A stretch of 64,000 bases of DNA from Aureimonas phyllosphaerae (GTDB lineage: Bacteria; Pseudomonadota; Alphaproteobacteria; Rhizobiales; Rhizobiaceae). The DNA is taken from contig NZ_FOOA01000017.1 in the NCBI RefSeq assembly GCF_900113065.1, positions 29,131-93,130 on the forward strand. Reading direction: 5' to 3'. The notes beneath the pieces were generated by a model, which worked only from the letters and a program-made list of their open reading frames with translations, was not told the origin of the DNA and did not search any database. Both the position numbers and the translations under genes were made by a program. This document shows, piece by piece, positions 1 through 7,784 of the stretch (the stretch's first letter is position 1; every line of letters starts with the position of its first letter).

Positions 1-2
1 TC

Positions 3-701
3 GGCTATATCCTGCGCCACCATCCGTCCTGGGTGGAGTTCATCGCGCGGGCACGTGCCCTCGGGGGGCCGTACGTCTTCCGCATGAACCTCAACCAGCA
101 GTCCGCCGGGCAGGCCTGGGAGATCCACAAGCGGCTGATGCGGACGACCTCGCCGGTGGTGGACTGCGGCGTCCACTATCTCGACGTCATGCTGCAGATC
201 ACCGACGCGGCGCCGGTGGAAGTGCGCGGCATGGGCCTTCGGCTGTCCGATGAAATCGCCGAGACACAAGTCAACTACGGCCATCTCCAGGTGCTCTTCG
301 CCGACGGCTCGCTCGGCTGGTACGAGGCGGGCTGGGGGCCGATGATCTCGGAGACCGCCTTCTTCGTGAAGGACGTGATGAGCCCCAGGGGCTCGGTCTC
401 GATCGTCATGGACGAGGGCGCGAAATCGGCCGACATCGACACCCACACGAAGACCGCGCGCCTGCGCATCCACCATGCCGGGCTTGGGGCCGACGGCCTC
501 TTCGAAAGGCAGGACGAAATGGTCTCGATGGCGGGCGAGCCGGGCCACCAGGCGCTCTGCGACGCCGAGCAGCGCTTCGTGCTCGATGCCATCCATGAGG
601 ACAGGGATCTCACCCGACACATGGACGACGCCGTGCGCTCGCTCGCCGTGGTGCTGGCCGCCGACCGGTCGATGCGCGAAGGAAAGGCCGTCCGCCTGTG
701 A
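3..701 (+). CDS. Gfo/Idh/MocA-family oxidoreductase, 3' part (5' end outside window)
   Basis: The reading frame is open from base 3, so the gene begins before the window; the internal GTG at 33 is not the real start. The visible part carries the C-terminal half of an NAD(P)-dependent sugar or inositol dehydrogenase. It includes the conserved stretch with DCGVHYLDVM, where the family keeps a Gly/His involved in substrate binding. Its stop overlaps the GTG start of the ABC ATPase gene by four bases, and the ROK kinase and CutC genes follow with similar overlaps. The four genes therefore look like one operon for uptake and catabolism of a sugar or amino sugar. The Rossmann domain lies outside the window, so cofactor preference cannot be judged. 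Confidence 0.85.
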   Translation, partial: GYILRHHPSWVEFIARARALGGPYVFRMNLNQQSAGQAWEIHKRLMRTTSPVVDCGVHYLDVMLQITDAAPVEVRGMGLRLSDEIAETQVNYGHLQVLFADGSLGWYEAGWGPMISETAFFVKDVMSPRGSVSIVMDEGAKSADIDTHTKTARLRIHHAGLGADGLFERQDEMVSMAGEPGHQALCDAEQRFVLDAIHEDRDLTRHMDDAVRSLAVVLAADRSMREGKAVRL

Positions 702-1729
702 ACGCTCACACCCCCCAGACCCCCGTGCATTCCCTGAAACTGTCGCGGATCGTGAAGACCTTCGGCCCGATCGAGGTCCTGAAGGGCGTCGATCTCGAGG
801 TGAAGCCGGGCGAGTTCGTCGTCTTCGTCGGCCCGTCGGGCTGCGGTAAGTCGACCCTGATGCGGATCATCGCGGGGCTGGAGACGCAGACCTCCGGCAC
901 CGTCGAGATCGGCGGGCGCAACGTCGACGCCACCGTGCCGGCCAAGCGCGGCATCGCCATGGTGTTCCAGTCCTACGCGCTTTATCCGCACCTCACCGTC
1001 GCCGGCAACATGACGCTGGCGCTGAAGGAGGACGGGGTGCCGAAGGCGGAGCGCGAGGCGCGCGTCGAGAAGGCCGCCGGGCTCCTCCAGCTGACGCCGC
1101 TCCTGAAGCGCCGCCCGGCGGAGCTGTCGGGCGGGCAGCGCCAGCGCGTGGCGATCGGGCGCGCGATCGTGCGCGAGCCGCAGCTCTTCCTGTTCGACGA
1201 GCCGCTGTCGAACCTCGATGCGGCGCTGCGCGTCGCCACCCGCCTCGAGATCGCCAAGCTCCACCGCACGCTCAATGCCACGATGATCTACGTCACCCAC
1301 GATCAGGTCGAGGCGATGACGCTGGCCGACCGGATCGTGATCCTGAACGGCGGGACCGTGCAGCAGGTCGGCCGCCCGATCGACCTCTACAACCGGCCCG
1401 ACAACCTCTTCGTCGCCGGCTTCATCGGCTCGCCCAAGATGAACTTCCTGACGGGTCGGCTGGCCGAGGAGGCGGGCGCCGCAACGCTCGGGATCCGCCC
1501 CGAGCACCTGCGCGTCGACCCTGATGGGCCTTGGCCCGGCACGGTGCGCCATGCCGAGCATCTCGGCTCCGACACCTATCTCTACGTCGTCCTCGGCGAC
1601 GGGCAGGAGGTGACGGTGCGCATTCCCGATGAAACCGCGATCGCGATCGACGACCGCGTCGCGCTCGGTCCCCTGCCCGGCCGCATCCATCGCTTCGACG
1701 CCGCGGGCCTTGCGATCCGCACCCCATGA
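698..1729 (+). CDS. ABC transporter ATP-binding protein, carbohydrate type (UgpC/MalK-like)
   Basis: This 343-aa ATPase would energise a CUT1-type sugar importer at the inner face of the cytoplasmic membrane. Visible motifs are Walker A GPSGCGKST (about residue 47), the Q-loop region FQSYALYPHL, the ABC signature LSGGQRQR, Walker B LFLFDEPLSNLDA and the switch histidine in YVTHDQ. A C-terminal regulatory (TOBE/OB) extension reads LGIRPEHLRV, typical of the MalK/UgpC subfamily. The GTG start overlaps the upstream dehydrogenase stop (GTGA) and its own stop overlaps the ROK gene (ATGA). Permease and binding-protein genes are not in the window and probably lie upstream. The transported sugar cannot be told from sequence. 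Confidence 0.93.
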   Translation: MNAHTPQTPVHSLKLSRIVKTFGPIEVLKGVDLEVKPGEFVVFVGPSGCGKSTLMRIIAGLETQTSGTVEIGGRNVDATVPAKRGIAMVFQSYALYPHLTVAGNMTLALKEDGVPKAEREARVEKAAGLLQLTPLLKRRPAELSGGQRQRVAIGRAIVREPQLFLFDEPLSNLDAALRVATRLEIAKLHRTLNATMIYVTHDQVEAMTLADRIVILNGGTVQQVGRPIDLYNRPDNLFVAGFIGSPKMNFLTGRLAEEAGAATLGIRPEHLRVDPDGPWPGTVRHAEHLGSDTYLYVVLGDGQEVTVRIPDETAIAIDDRVALGPLPGRIHRFDAAGLAIRTP

Positions 1730-2649
1730 TCGCCTGCTTCGACATCGGCGGCTCGGCGATCAAGTCCGCGCGCGCCGGCTCGCCCGCCGATCTGACGGTG
1801 CTCGGCAGCCGCCCGACGCCGCTCCATGACTTCGACGCCTTCGCCGGCATCCTCGCGGAGATGATCGCGGAGGCCGGTCTTCCCGAGGGCGCGCCCGCGG
1901 CGCTGTCGATCACCGGGGTCGTCGACCCTGCGACGAGCCGCATCAAGGTCGCCAACATCCCCTGCATCGACGGGCGCGCGCTTGCGGGCGACCTCGCGGT
2001 GCGGCTCGCGCGGCCCGTCACCGTCGCCAACGACGCGGACTGCTTCGCGCTGGCGGAGGCCATGGAGGGCGCGGGCGCCGGCCACCGCGTGGTGTTCGGG
2101 GCGATCCTCGGCACCGGGGTCGGCGGCGGGCTGGTGATCGAGGGACGCCTTCTCCAGGGCGCGGGCGGCTTTGCCGGCGAATGGGGCCATGGCCCGATCG
2201 CCGCCTGGCGGGCGGGGACGCCGCCGGTCGAGGTGCCGCGCTTTCCCTGCGGCTGCGGCCAGACGGGCTGCGTCGACACGGTCGGCGGCGCGCGCGGGCT
2301 GGAGCGCCTCCATCGACACCTCCACGGGCGGACGCGCACGAGCCGCGAGATCACGGACGGTTGGATCGCGGGCGACGGGGCGGCGGCGCGCACGATCGAC
2401 GTCTGGACCGATCTCGTCGCCGATCCGCTGGCGCTGGTCGTCAACTTCGTCGGCGCCGACGTGGTGCCGGTGGGCGGTGGCCTCGCCAATGTCCACGCGC
2501 TGATCGAGCGGCTCGACGCGGCCGTGCGCGCGCGCATCCTGCGCCGGACGCACGCTCCCCTCGTGGTGCCGGCCCGGTGTCGCTTTGAGCCCGGCCTCAT
2601 CGGCGCCGCGATCCTGGCCTTGCGGGAAGATGCCGATGCCGCTGCTTGA
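1726..2649 (+). CDS. ROK-family sugar kinase
   Basis: This 307-aa protein is a ROK-family kinase, likely phosphorylating glucose, N-acetylglucosamine or N-acetylmannosamine. The N-terminal phosphate-binding motif DIGGSAIKSA, the central GTGVGGGLVIEG motif and the zinc motif PCGCGQTGCVDTVGG (CxCGxxGCx) are all present. It lacks an N-terminal helix-turn-helix, so it is a kinase rather than a ROK repressor. The start overlaps the ABC ATPase stop by four bases, which ties it to the same sugar operon. The substrate is inferred only from the family and neighbours. Confidence 0.9.
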   Translation: MIACFDIGGSAIKSARAGSPADLTVLGSRPTPLHDFDAFAGILAEMIAEAGLPEGAPAALSITGVVDPATSRIKVANIPCIDGRALAGDLAVRLARPVTVANDADCFALAEAMEGAGAGHRVVFGAILGTGVGGGLVIEGRLLQGAGGFAGEWGHGPIAAWRAGTPPVEVPRFPCGCGQTGCVDTVGGARGLERLHRHLHGRTRTSREITDGWIAGDGAAARTIDVWTDLVADPLALVVNFVGADVVPVGGGLANVHALIERLDAAVRARILRRTHAPLVVPARCRFEPGLIGAAILALREDADAAA

Positions 2650-3355
2650 GGTCTGCGTCGGCGATCCCGAAAGCCTGGACGCCGCGGTCGCGGGCGGCGC
2701 CGACCGGATCGAGCTGTGCTCGGCGCTGGAGATCGGCGGCCTGACGCCGACGCCGGGGCTGATGGCGCTCGCCGCCGCGGCGCCCGTGCCGGTCTATGCG
2801 ATGGTGCGCCCGCGCGGCGGCGGCTTCGTGTTCTCGCAAGCAGAGCGCCGCGCGATGCTCGCCGACATCGCCGCCATCCGCGCGGCCGGGCTTTCGGGCG
2901 TCGTCCTCGGCGCCTCGCGCCCCGACGGCACGCTCGACCGCGACACGCTGGCGGACCTCGTCGGCGCCAGCGCCGGGCTCGGCCTGACGCTCCACCGCGC
3001 CTTCGACCTCGTGCCCGCGATCGAGCCAGCGGTGGATCTGGCGGTGGACCTCGGCTTCGAACGCATCCTGACGTCGGGCCGCGCCGTCGCGGCGATGGAC
3101 GGCCTCGCCGATCTCGCCCGTGCCCACGCGCTGGCGGACGGACGCCTCGCCATCATGGCGGGGTCCGACCTGTCGGCGGACAACGTCGCCGCGCTGCTCG
3201 CCCGTGTGCCGCTTGGCGAGGTCCACGGCTCCTGCTCGGCCACCATCGGCCCCGACGACGCCAACGCGCAACGGCTCGGCTTCGGCGGGAGCCGACGCCG
3301 GACCGATGCGGGCGAAGTGCGCCGCATGAAGGCGGCGCTCGGCAGTTCCGGCTGA
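2630..3355 (+). CDS. cutC: CutC-family protein
   Basis: The protein is a TIM-barrel CutC family member of about 241 aa starting MPMPLLEVCVGD. The conserved GADRIELCSALEIGGLTPT and MVRPRGGGFVFS segments are visible, as is the later LTLHRAFD segment. I chose ATG 2630 because family homology begins there; ATG 2636 is an equally possible in-frame start, and an upstream in-frame ATG at 2585 adds residues from inside the ROK gene. CutC was named for copper tolerance, but many homologues sit in amino-sugar operons, as here, and that metabolic context is the better guide. It overlaps the 3' end of the ROK gene by about 20 bases. Confidence 0.9.
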   Translation: MPMPLLEVCVGDPESLDAAVAGGADRIELCSALEIGGLTPTPGLMALAAAAPVPVYAMVRPRGGGFVFSQAERRAMLADIAAIRAAGLSGVVLGASRPDGTLDRDTLADLVGASAGLGLTLHRAFDLVPAIEPAVDLAVDLGFERILTSGRAVAAMDGLADLARAHALADGRLAIMAGSDLSADNVAALLARVPLGEVHGSCSATIGPDDANAQRLGFGGSRRRTDAGEVRRMKAALGSSG

Positions 3356-3364
3356 GGCGGACCG

Positions 3365-4477
3365 TCAGCCGGCCTTGCGCAACTCGGCCGCCGCCGGGTC
3401 GTAGGCGCGGCCGAAGCGGTTGGCGAGGAAGTCGGGAAGCGCGATCTCCTCTTGCCGGACGAAGCCGAACCGGGGCAGCCGCCCTTCGGCCAGAAGGTCG
3501 AGCACGGCCGTGATGCCGGCCGCCGTGGTGATCTGGATGGCGCTCATGCGCCGCCCGGCGACGACCCCGGCATAGATCTTGTTGGCATAGGTCTCCTGCA
3601 GGTAGCGCCCGTCGCGCCAGCCGCAGACGGTGACGAACACCACCACCACGTCCTGCATCGTCGCCGGCAGCGCGTTCTCGAAGAGGTCCTTCAGGACGTC
3701 GCGCCGGTTCTTCAGGTTGAAGTCGTTGAGGAGGGCCTTGATGATCGCCTGGTGGCCGGGATAGCGGATCGTGCGGTAGTTCATCGTCCGCACGCGGCCT
3801 TCCAGCGTCTTGGCGAGCGTGCCGAGGCCCCCCGACGTGTTGAACGCCTCGTAGGTGACGCCGTCGAGCGAGAACTCCTCGCGCTCCTCCATCGCCGGGA
3901 CCGCGATCAGCCGCCCCTCGACGATCGCCTCGCAGGGCTCGATGTACTCGTTGATGAGCCCGTCCGTGCTCCAGGTCAGGTTGTAGTTCAGGGCGTTGGA
4001 CGGATACTGCGGCAGCGCGCCGACCCGCATGCGCACCGAATCCAGGGTCTCGAAGCGCGCGGCGAGATCGTTGGCGACGATCGAGATGAAACCGGGCGCG
4101 AGGCCGCATTGCGGGATGAAGGCACTCGTCGCCCCGTCCGCCAGCCGCTCCACCATCCGCGTCGTCGCCACGTCCTCGGTGAGGTCGAGATAGTGGACGC
4201 CCGCCTCGCGTGCGGCTTCCGCAATCCGGCCCGTCAGATGGAAGGGCGCGGCGGACAGGACGGCAAAGCGGCCTTTCAGGGCGCTGACGACCTCGCCGTG
4301 GTTGAGGATGTCGAGCGCCAGGCCCTCGATCGCCGGGTGCTTTTCCAGCTTGGCGAGCTGCTCTGCGCTGCGGTCGGCGACCGTCACCTGCCAGTCGCCC
4401 GTCGCCGCCAGCATCAGGGCAATCGCGCCGCCGATCTTGCCCGCACCGATCACCATCACCTGCTTCGTCATGCCCAT
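3365..4477 (-). CDS. Saccharopine dehydrogenase-family oxidoreductase (possible L-lysine 6-dehydrogenase)
   Basis: This 370-aa protein has an N-terminal Rossmann motif, VIGAGKIGGAIALMLA, and the family pattern HYLDLTEDV and FIPQCGLAPGF. The length and single polypeptide fit the saccharopine dehydrogenase family. That family also contains bacterial L-lysine epsilon-dehydrogenases, which form 2-aminoadipate semialdehyde. It is divergent from an Lrp/AsnC regulator with only about 100 bases between them, the usual layout for an amino-acid-responsive catabolic gene. Saccharopine dehydrogenase versus lysine 6-dehydrogenase cannot be resolved by eye; the lone gene, without a neighbouring lysine-ketoglutarate reductase, slightly favours the latter. 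Confidence 0.8.
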   Translation of the reverse strand: MGMTKQVMVIGAGKIGGAIALMLAATGDWQVTVADRSAEQLAKLEKHPAIEGLALDILNHGEVVSALKGRFAVLSAAPFHLTGRIAEAAREAGVHYLDLTEDVATTRMVERLADGATSAFIPQCGLAPGFISIVANDLAARFETLDSVRMRVGALPQYPSNALNYNLTWSTDGLINEYIEPCEAIVEGRLIAVPAMEEREEFSLDGVTYEAFNTSGGLGTLAKTLEGRVRTMNYRTIRYPGHQAIIKALLNDFNLKNRRDVLKDLFENALPATMQDVVVVFVTVCGWRDGRYLQETYANKIYAGVVAGRRMSAIQITTAAGITAVLDLLAEGRLPRFGFVRQEEIALPDFLANRFGRAYDPAAAELRKAG

Positions 4478-4579
4478 CCTCGCCTCTTCGACATCAAGGC
4501 AGTGTAAAGGCGAGGCCGGCGGATACGAGCGGCGGATTGCGCGATCCGTCGCAGCATCCTACGCATATCGACGACGGGA

Positions 4580-5038
4580 ATGAACAAGGCGACCAGCTGG
4601 ATGGATCTGACCGCAAAGGACCGGGACCTTCTCGCCCTCCTGTCCGAGAACGCCCGTCTGCCCGTGGCGACGCTCGCCAAGCGGCTCGCCGTGTCGCGCA
4701 CCACCGTGCAGGCGCGCCTCGAACGGCTGGAGCGCATCGGCGTCATCGCCGGCTACGGTGTGCGCCTGTCGGACGCCTACGCGTCGAGCCTCGTGCGCGC
4801 CCACATCCTGATCACCATCGCGCCGAAATCGCTGACGCAGGTCACCGCCGCGATCGAGCGAGTGGAGGCCGTGACCGAGCTTCACTCGATCAGCGGCGCC
4901 TTCGACCTCATCGCGATCGTCGCCTCGCCCTCGATCGCCGAACTCGACCGGCGCATCGACGACATCGGTGCGATCGACGGGGTGGAGCGCACCCAGTCCT
5001 CGATCATCCTGTCGACGCGGCTCCGGCGACAGGGCTGA
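4580..5038 (+). CDS. Lrp/AsnC-family transcriptional regulator
   Basis: This 152-aa regulator has an N-terminal helix-turn-helix (DLLALLSENARLPVATLAKRLAVSRTTVQARLERLE) and a C-terminal ligand-binding RAM/AsnC domain ending in SSIILSTRLRRQG. It is transcribed away from the saccharopine/lysine dehydrogenase gene. It probably controls that gene and itself from the shared region 4478 to 4579 in response to an amino acid, perhaps lysine. No clear palindromic operator stood out there. Confidence 0.92.
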   Translation: MNKATSWMDLTAKDRDLLALLSENARLPVATLAKRLAVSRTTVQARLERLERIGVIAGYGVRLSDAYASSLVRAHILITIAPKSLTQVTAAIERVEAVTELHSISGAFDLIAIVASPSIAELDRRIDDIGAIDGVERTQSSIILSTRLRRQG

Positions 5039-5089
5039 CGCGGCATCCGCCTTCGGGGCCCGCGGCCTTCGGCGCCCGTGCCGGGCCGT

Positions 5090-6292
5090 TCAGGCGGGCC
5101 CGGCGTCGATGCGGATGCGAAGGATCGCGTAAGGCGGCTTCTGGAGGTCGGTGCCGCCGTTGTATTCCGGCCGGCGGTTGACCTGCGCCGCCGACACGTA
5201 GAGCCACCGGTCCTCGGTGATCACGATCGTATCGGCCCAGATCAGACGCGGGTCCGAGCCGAGCACCTCGACGGTGCCGTCGGGCAGGCGGCGCCCGAGC
5301 GCGTTCTGCTCCTGCAGCGTCAGATAGACGCGATCCTCGGCGTCCGCGCCGAGCCCGCCTGTCATCCCCTTCTCGCCGAGGTCCTCGACCCCGGCCGCGA
5401 CGTTGGCATCGGTCTGCGCGGCGTCGAGAAGGCTGTCGGTGTCGACCGCGTAGAGCCGGCGCCCCATCAGCGGCGCCCAGTAGAGGCGCCGGCCGTCCGG
5501 CCCGAGGGCGATGCCGTTCGCCCCGCCCTGCACGGTCTGCGGCTTGCCGCCCCCCCCATCGCGCAGCACCGGCCGGTGCTCGACGAACTTCTGGACGCCC
5601 TTCTGCGAGCGCGTCGAGGCATGGGACCCAAGCCGGCGCACGACGCGGCCCGTGTCGAGGTCGACGGCGAGGATCGCCCCCTGCCCGTCCTGCCCCTGGT
5701 CGGTGACGAAGGCGCGCGCCCGCCCGTCCGCCGTATCGACGCGCAGATCGTTGAGGGAGGAGGTCGGCTCGACGCCGGGATCGAGCGGCACGACGCGCAG
5801 GACCTCGTTGGTCTCGATGTCCATCTGCACGAGTTTGGTGCCGCCGGGCACCGGAGGCCCCGAGCCGTTGGGCAGGCCGGCGTCGAGAAGCCACAGCTTG
5901 CCCGCGCGGTCGAAGACGCCGTTCGGCACATGGAAGAGGGTCGCCTGCGGGCGCTGCGGATCGGGCGTGTTGGTGCCTTGGTCGGGATAGGGCGTGACCG
6001 AGCCGTCCGGCGCCACCTCGCCGAGCGTGTAGGGCTCCTTGCCGGTGAAGCGCGGCATCATCACGAAGACGCGGCCCTTCGGCGAGATCGCAAGGCCCGT
6101 CGGGGTCGAGGGCGCGTCGGCAAGGATCGCGAGCTCCATCGCGCCCGCCTCACGCGCGGCCTCGGCCGCGGCGCCGCCTCGGGCGGCCGGGGCCGGGGAC
6201 GGCGAGGTCTGGGCCTCGGCACGGCGGATGAGCGGAAGCGTCGCCGCCCCCGCGAGCGCGGAGACGAGGAAGCGTCGGCGGGCGATGGTCAT
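5090..6292 (-). CDS. Exported beta-propeller protein, major royal jelly protein/yellow-like
   Basis: The ATG at 6292 gives a 400-aa protein with a twin-arginine-type leader (MTIARRRFLVSALAGAATL, cleavage near AEA-Q), so it is probably exported to the periplasm by Tat. The body resembles the MRJP/yellow six-bladed propeller (motifs near LWLLDAG, ANGIALGPDGRRLYWAPL and WADTIVITEDRWLYV). Longer in-frame extension upstream is possible but lies in the next gene's sequence. It is immediately downstream of another propeller gene of the SMP-30 type, and the two are likely co-transcribed. Enzymatic role unknown. Confidence 0.8.
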   Translation of the reverse strand: MTIARRRFLVSALAGAATLPLIRRAEAQTSPSPAPAARGGAAAEAAREAGAMELAILADAPSTPTGLAISPKGRVFVMMPRFTGKEPYTLGEVAPDGSVTPYPDQGTNTPDPQRPQATLFHVPNGVFDRAGKLWLLDAGLPNGSGPPVPGGTKLVQMDIETNEVLRVVPLDPGVEPTSSLNDLRVDTADGRARAFVTDQGQDGQGAILAVDLDTGRVVRRLGSHASTRSQKGVQKFVEHRPVLRDGGGGKPQTVQGGANGIALGPDGRRLYWAPLMGRRLYAVDTDSLLDAAQTDANVAAGVEDLGEKGMTGGLGADAEDRVYLTLQEQNALGRRLPDGTVEVLGSDPRLIWADTIVITEDRWLYVSAAQVNRRPEYNGGTDLQKPPYAILRIRIDAGPA

Positions 6293-6318
6293 GGCGGATC
6301 CTTCCCGTGGGGGCTGTG

Positions 6319-7302
6319 TCACAGGGCGAGCCCTCGCGCCTTCAGGTCGATGGCGTGGATGGAGGTGCCGGACGCGATGAAGAGCCGGCGGCGCTCCGCA
6401 CCGCCGAAGGCGACATTGGCGGCGGGGCCCGGCGTCGCGATGCGCCCGAGCCACGTCCCGTCCGGATCGTAGATGCGAACGCCGTCCTCGCAGGCGGCAT
6501 AGAGGCGGCCGGTGGAATCCACCGCCAACCCGTCCGGCACGCCGCTGTCGAGCGCGGCGAAGACCCGGCCCTCGTCCGGCCGCCCGTCGGCCTGGATCGC
6601 GAAGACGCGGATCTCGCGCGGGCCTTCGGGGTTCAGCGCCGCGCCGGATTCGGCGACATAAAGCGTCTGCCCGTCCGGCGAGAGCGCGATGCCGTTCGGC
6701 TGGTCGATCGTGTCGATCATGGCGTCGAGACGCCCGCCAGGATCGATGCGATAGACGCGCCGGGCAGTCTGCTCGGGTTCGGCCATCAGCCCCTCGTCGG
6801 GCTGGCGGATGCCGTAGACGGGATCGGTGAACCAGATCGCGCCGTCGGGCGCGAGCACGGCGTCGTTGGGCGAATTGAGCGCCTTGTCGTCGAAACGGTC
6901 GGCGAGAACCGTCAGGCTGCCGTCGGCCTCGCACCGCACCACGCGCCGCGTGCGATGCTCGCAGGTAACAAGGCGTCCCTCGGCGTCGAGGACGTTGCCG
7001 TTGGCGTTGTCGGACGGGTCGCGCAGCGCGTCCACCGTGCCGTCGTCGCGCAGCACCTGGAGCCGGTTGCGCCGGACGTCGCTGAACACGAGGCCGCCAA
7101 GCGCCGGCACCCAGCAAGGACCTTCGCACCAGCGCCCTTCGCCGTAGAGTTCGACGAGGCGTGCGTCGGGTTCGACGACGTCGGCAAGGCGCGGATCGCG
7201 TGTCAGAACCACCGGCGCCGCGTCGGCACGCCGGCCGAATGCGGCCACCGCCAGCGCCAGCGCCCCCATCTTCAGGACGGCCCGTCTCCCGTGCATGCCC
7301 AT
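6319..7302 (-). CDS. SMP-30/gluconolactonase-like exported protein
   Basis: This 327-aa protein starts with a signal sequence containing arginines (MGMHGRRAVLKMGALALAVAAFG) and continues with the SMP-30/LRE propeller. Visible family motifs are EGPCWVPALGGLVFSDV, NSPNDAVLAPDGAIWFTDP, QPNGIALSPDGQTLYVAES and VPDGLAVDSTGRLYAA; the acidic and Asn residues here bind the catalytic metal in the family. It would hydrolyse a sugar lactone or similar ester in the periplasm. The downstream MRJP-like gene starts about 26 bases after its stop, suggesting an operon. Confidence 0.85.
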   Translation of the reverse strand: MGMHGRRAVLKMGALALAVAAFGRRADAAPVVLTRDPRLADVVEPDARLVELYGEGRWCEGPCWVPALGGLVFSDVRRNRLQVLRDDGTVDALRDPSDNANGNVLDAEGRLVTCEHRTRRVVRCEADGSLTVLADRFDDKALNSPNDAVLAPDGAIWFTDPVYGIRQPDEGLMAEPEQTARRVYRIDPGGRLDAMIDTIDQPNGIALSPDGQTLYVAESGAALNPEGPREIRVFAIQADGRPDEGRVFAALDSGVPDGLAVDSTGRLYAACEDGVRIYDPDGTWLGRIATPGPAANVAFGGAERRRLFIASGTSIHAIDLKARGLAL

Positions 7303-7382
7303 CCGTCGTCCTCGACCCCCTGGTTTGGCAGGGCAACGACGAAGCCGGGCTCTTCGATCCCGCGGCGGGACGCCGCCCCACC

Positions 7383-7784
7383 TCAGACGAGGGCGAGGAG
7401 GCTCCAGGCGGCGAAACCGAGGTTGACGACGAGGAGGCAGAACACGGCGAACGAGCCGAGGTCCTTCGCCTGTCCCGCAAACGCCGAGAACTCCGGCGAC
7501 ACCCGGTCGACGATGAGTTCGATCGCCGTGTTGAGGGCCTCCGTCGCCGCCAGCGCGAGGAGAAGCCCGCCCTGGATCAGGAGCACCGGCGTCGTGGCCC
7601 CGCCGAGCGCGAGGGCCGCGAGGAGAACGAGGCCGAGCACGATCTCGTGACGGAAGGCGGGCTCGGCAAGGAGCCGCAGGAAGCCCGCCAGCGAGTATCG
7701 GGTCGAGGCGAAGAGATGGGCGAGCCCGCGGAGCTTCTCGGGCGGCACGGGCGGCGGCGGCTGGACGGGCGCCTCGAGGCTCAT
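7383..7784 (-). CDS. dgkA: Diacylglycerol kinase
   Basis: The ATG at 7784 gives 133 aa with the DgkA architecture: an amphipathic N-terminus, the RHEIVLG segment, and three membrane helices. The conserved EALNTAIELIVDRVSPEF motif carries the catalytic Glu and the metal-binding Glu/Asn. DgkA recycles diacylglycerol released when phosphoethanolamine is transferred from phosphatidylethanolamine. That fits its four-base overlap with the upstream eptA gene. The N-terminus carries a proline-rich extension (VQPPPPVPPEK). Confidence 0.9.
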   Translation of the reverse strand: MSLEAPVQPPPPVPPEKLRGLAHLFASTRYSLAGFLRLLAEPAFRHEIVLGLVLLAALALGGATTPVLLIQGGLLLALAATEALNTAIELIVDRVSPEFSAFAGQAKDLGSFAVFCLLVVNLGFAAWSLLALV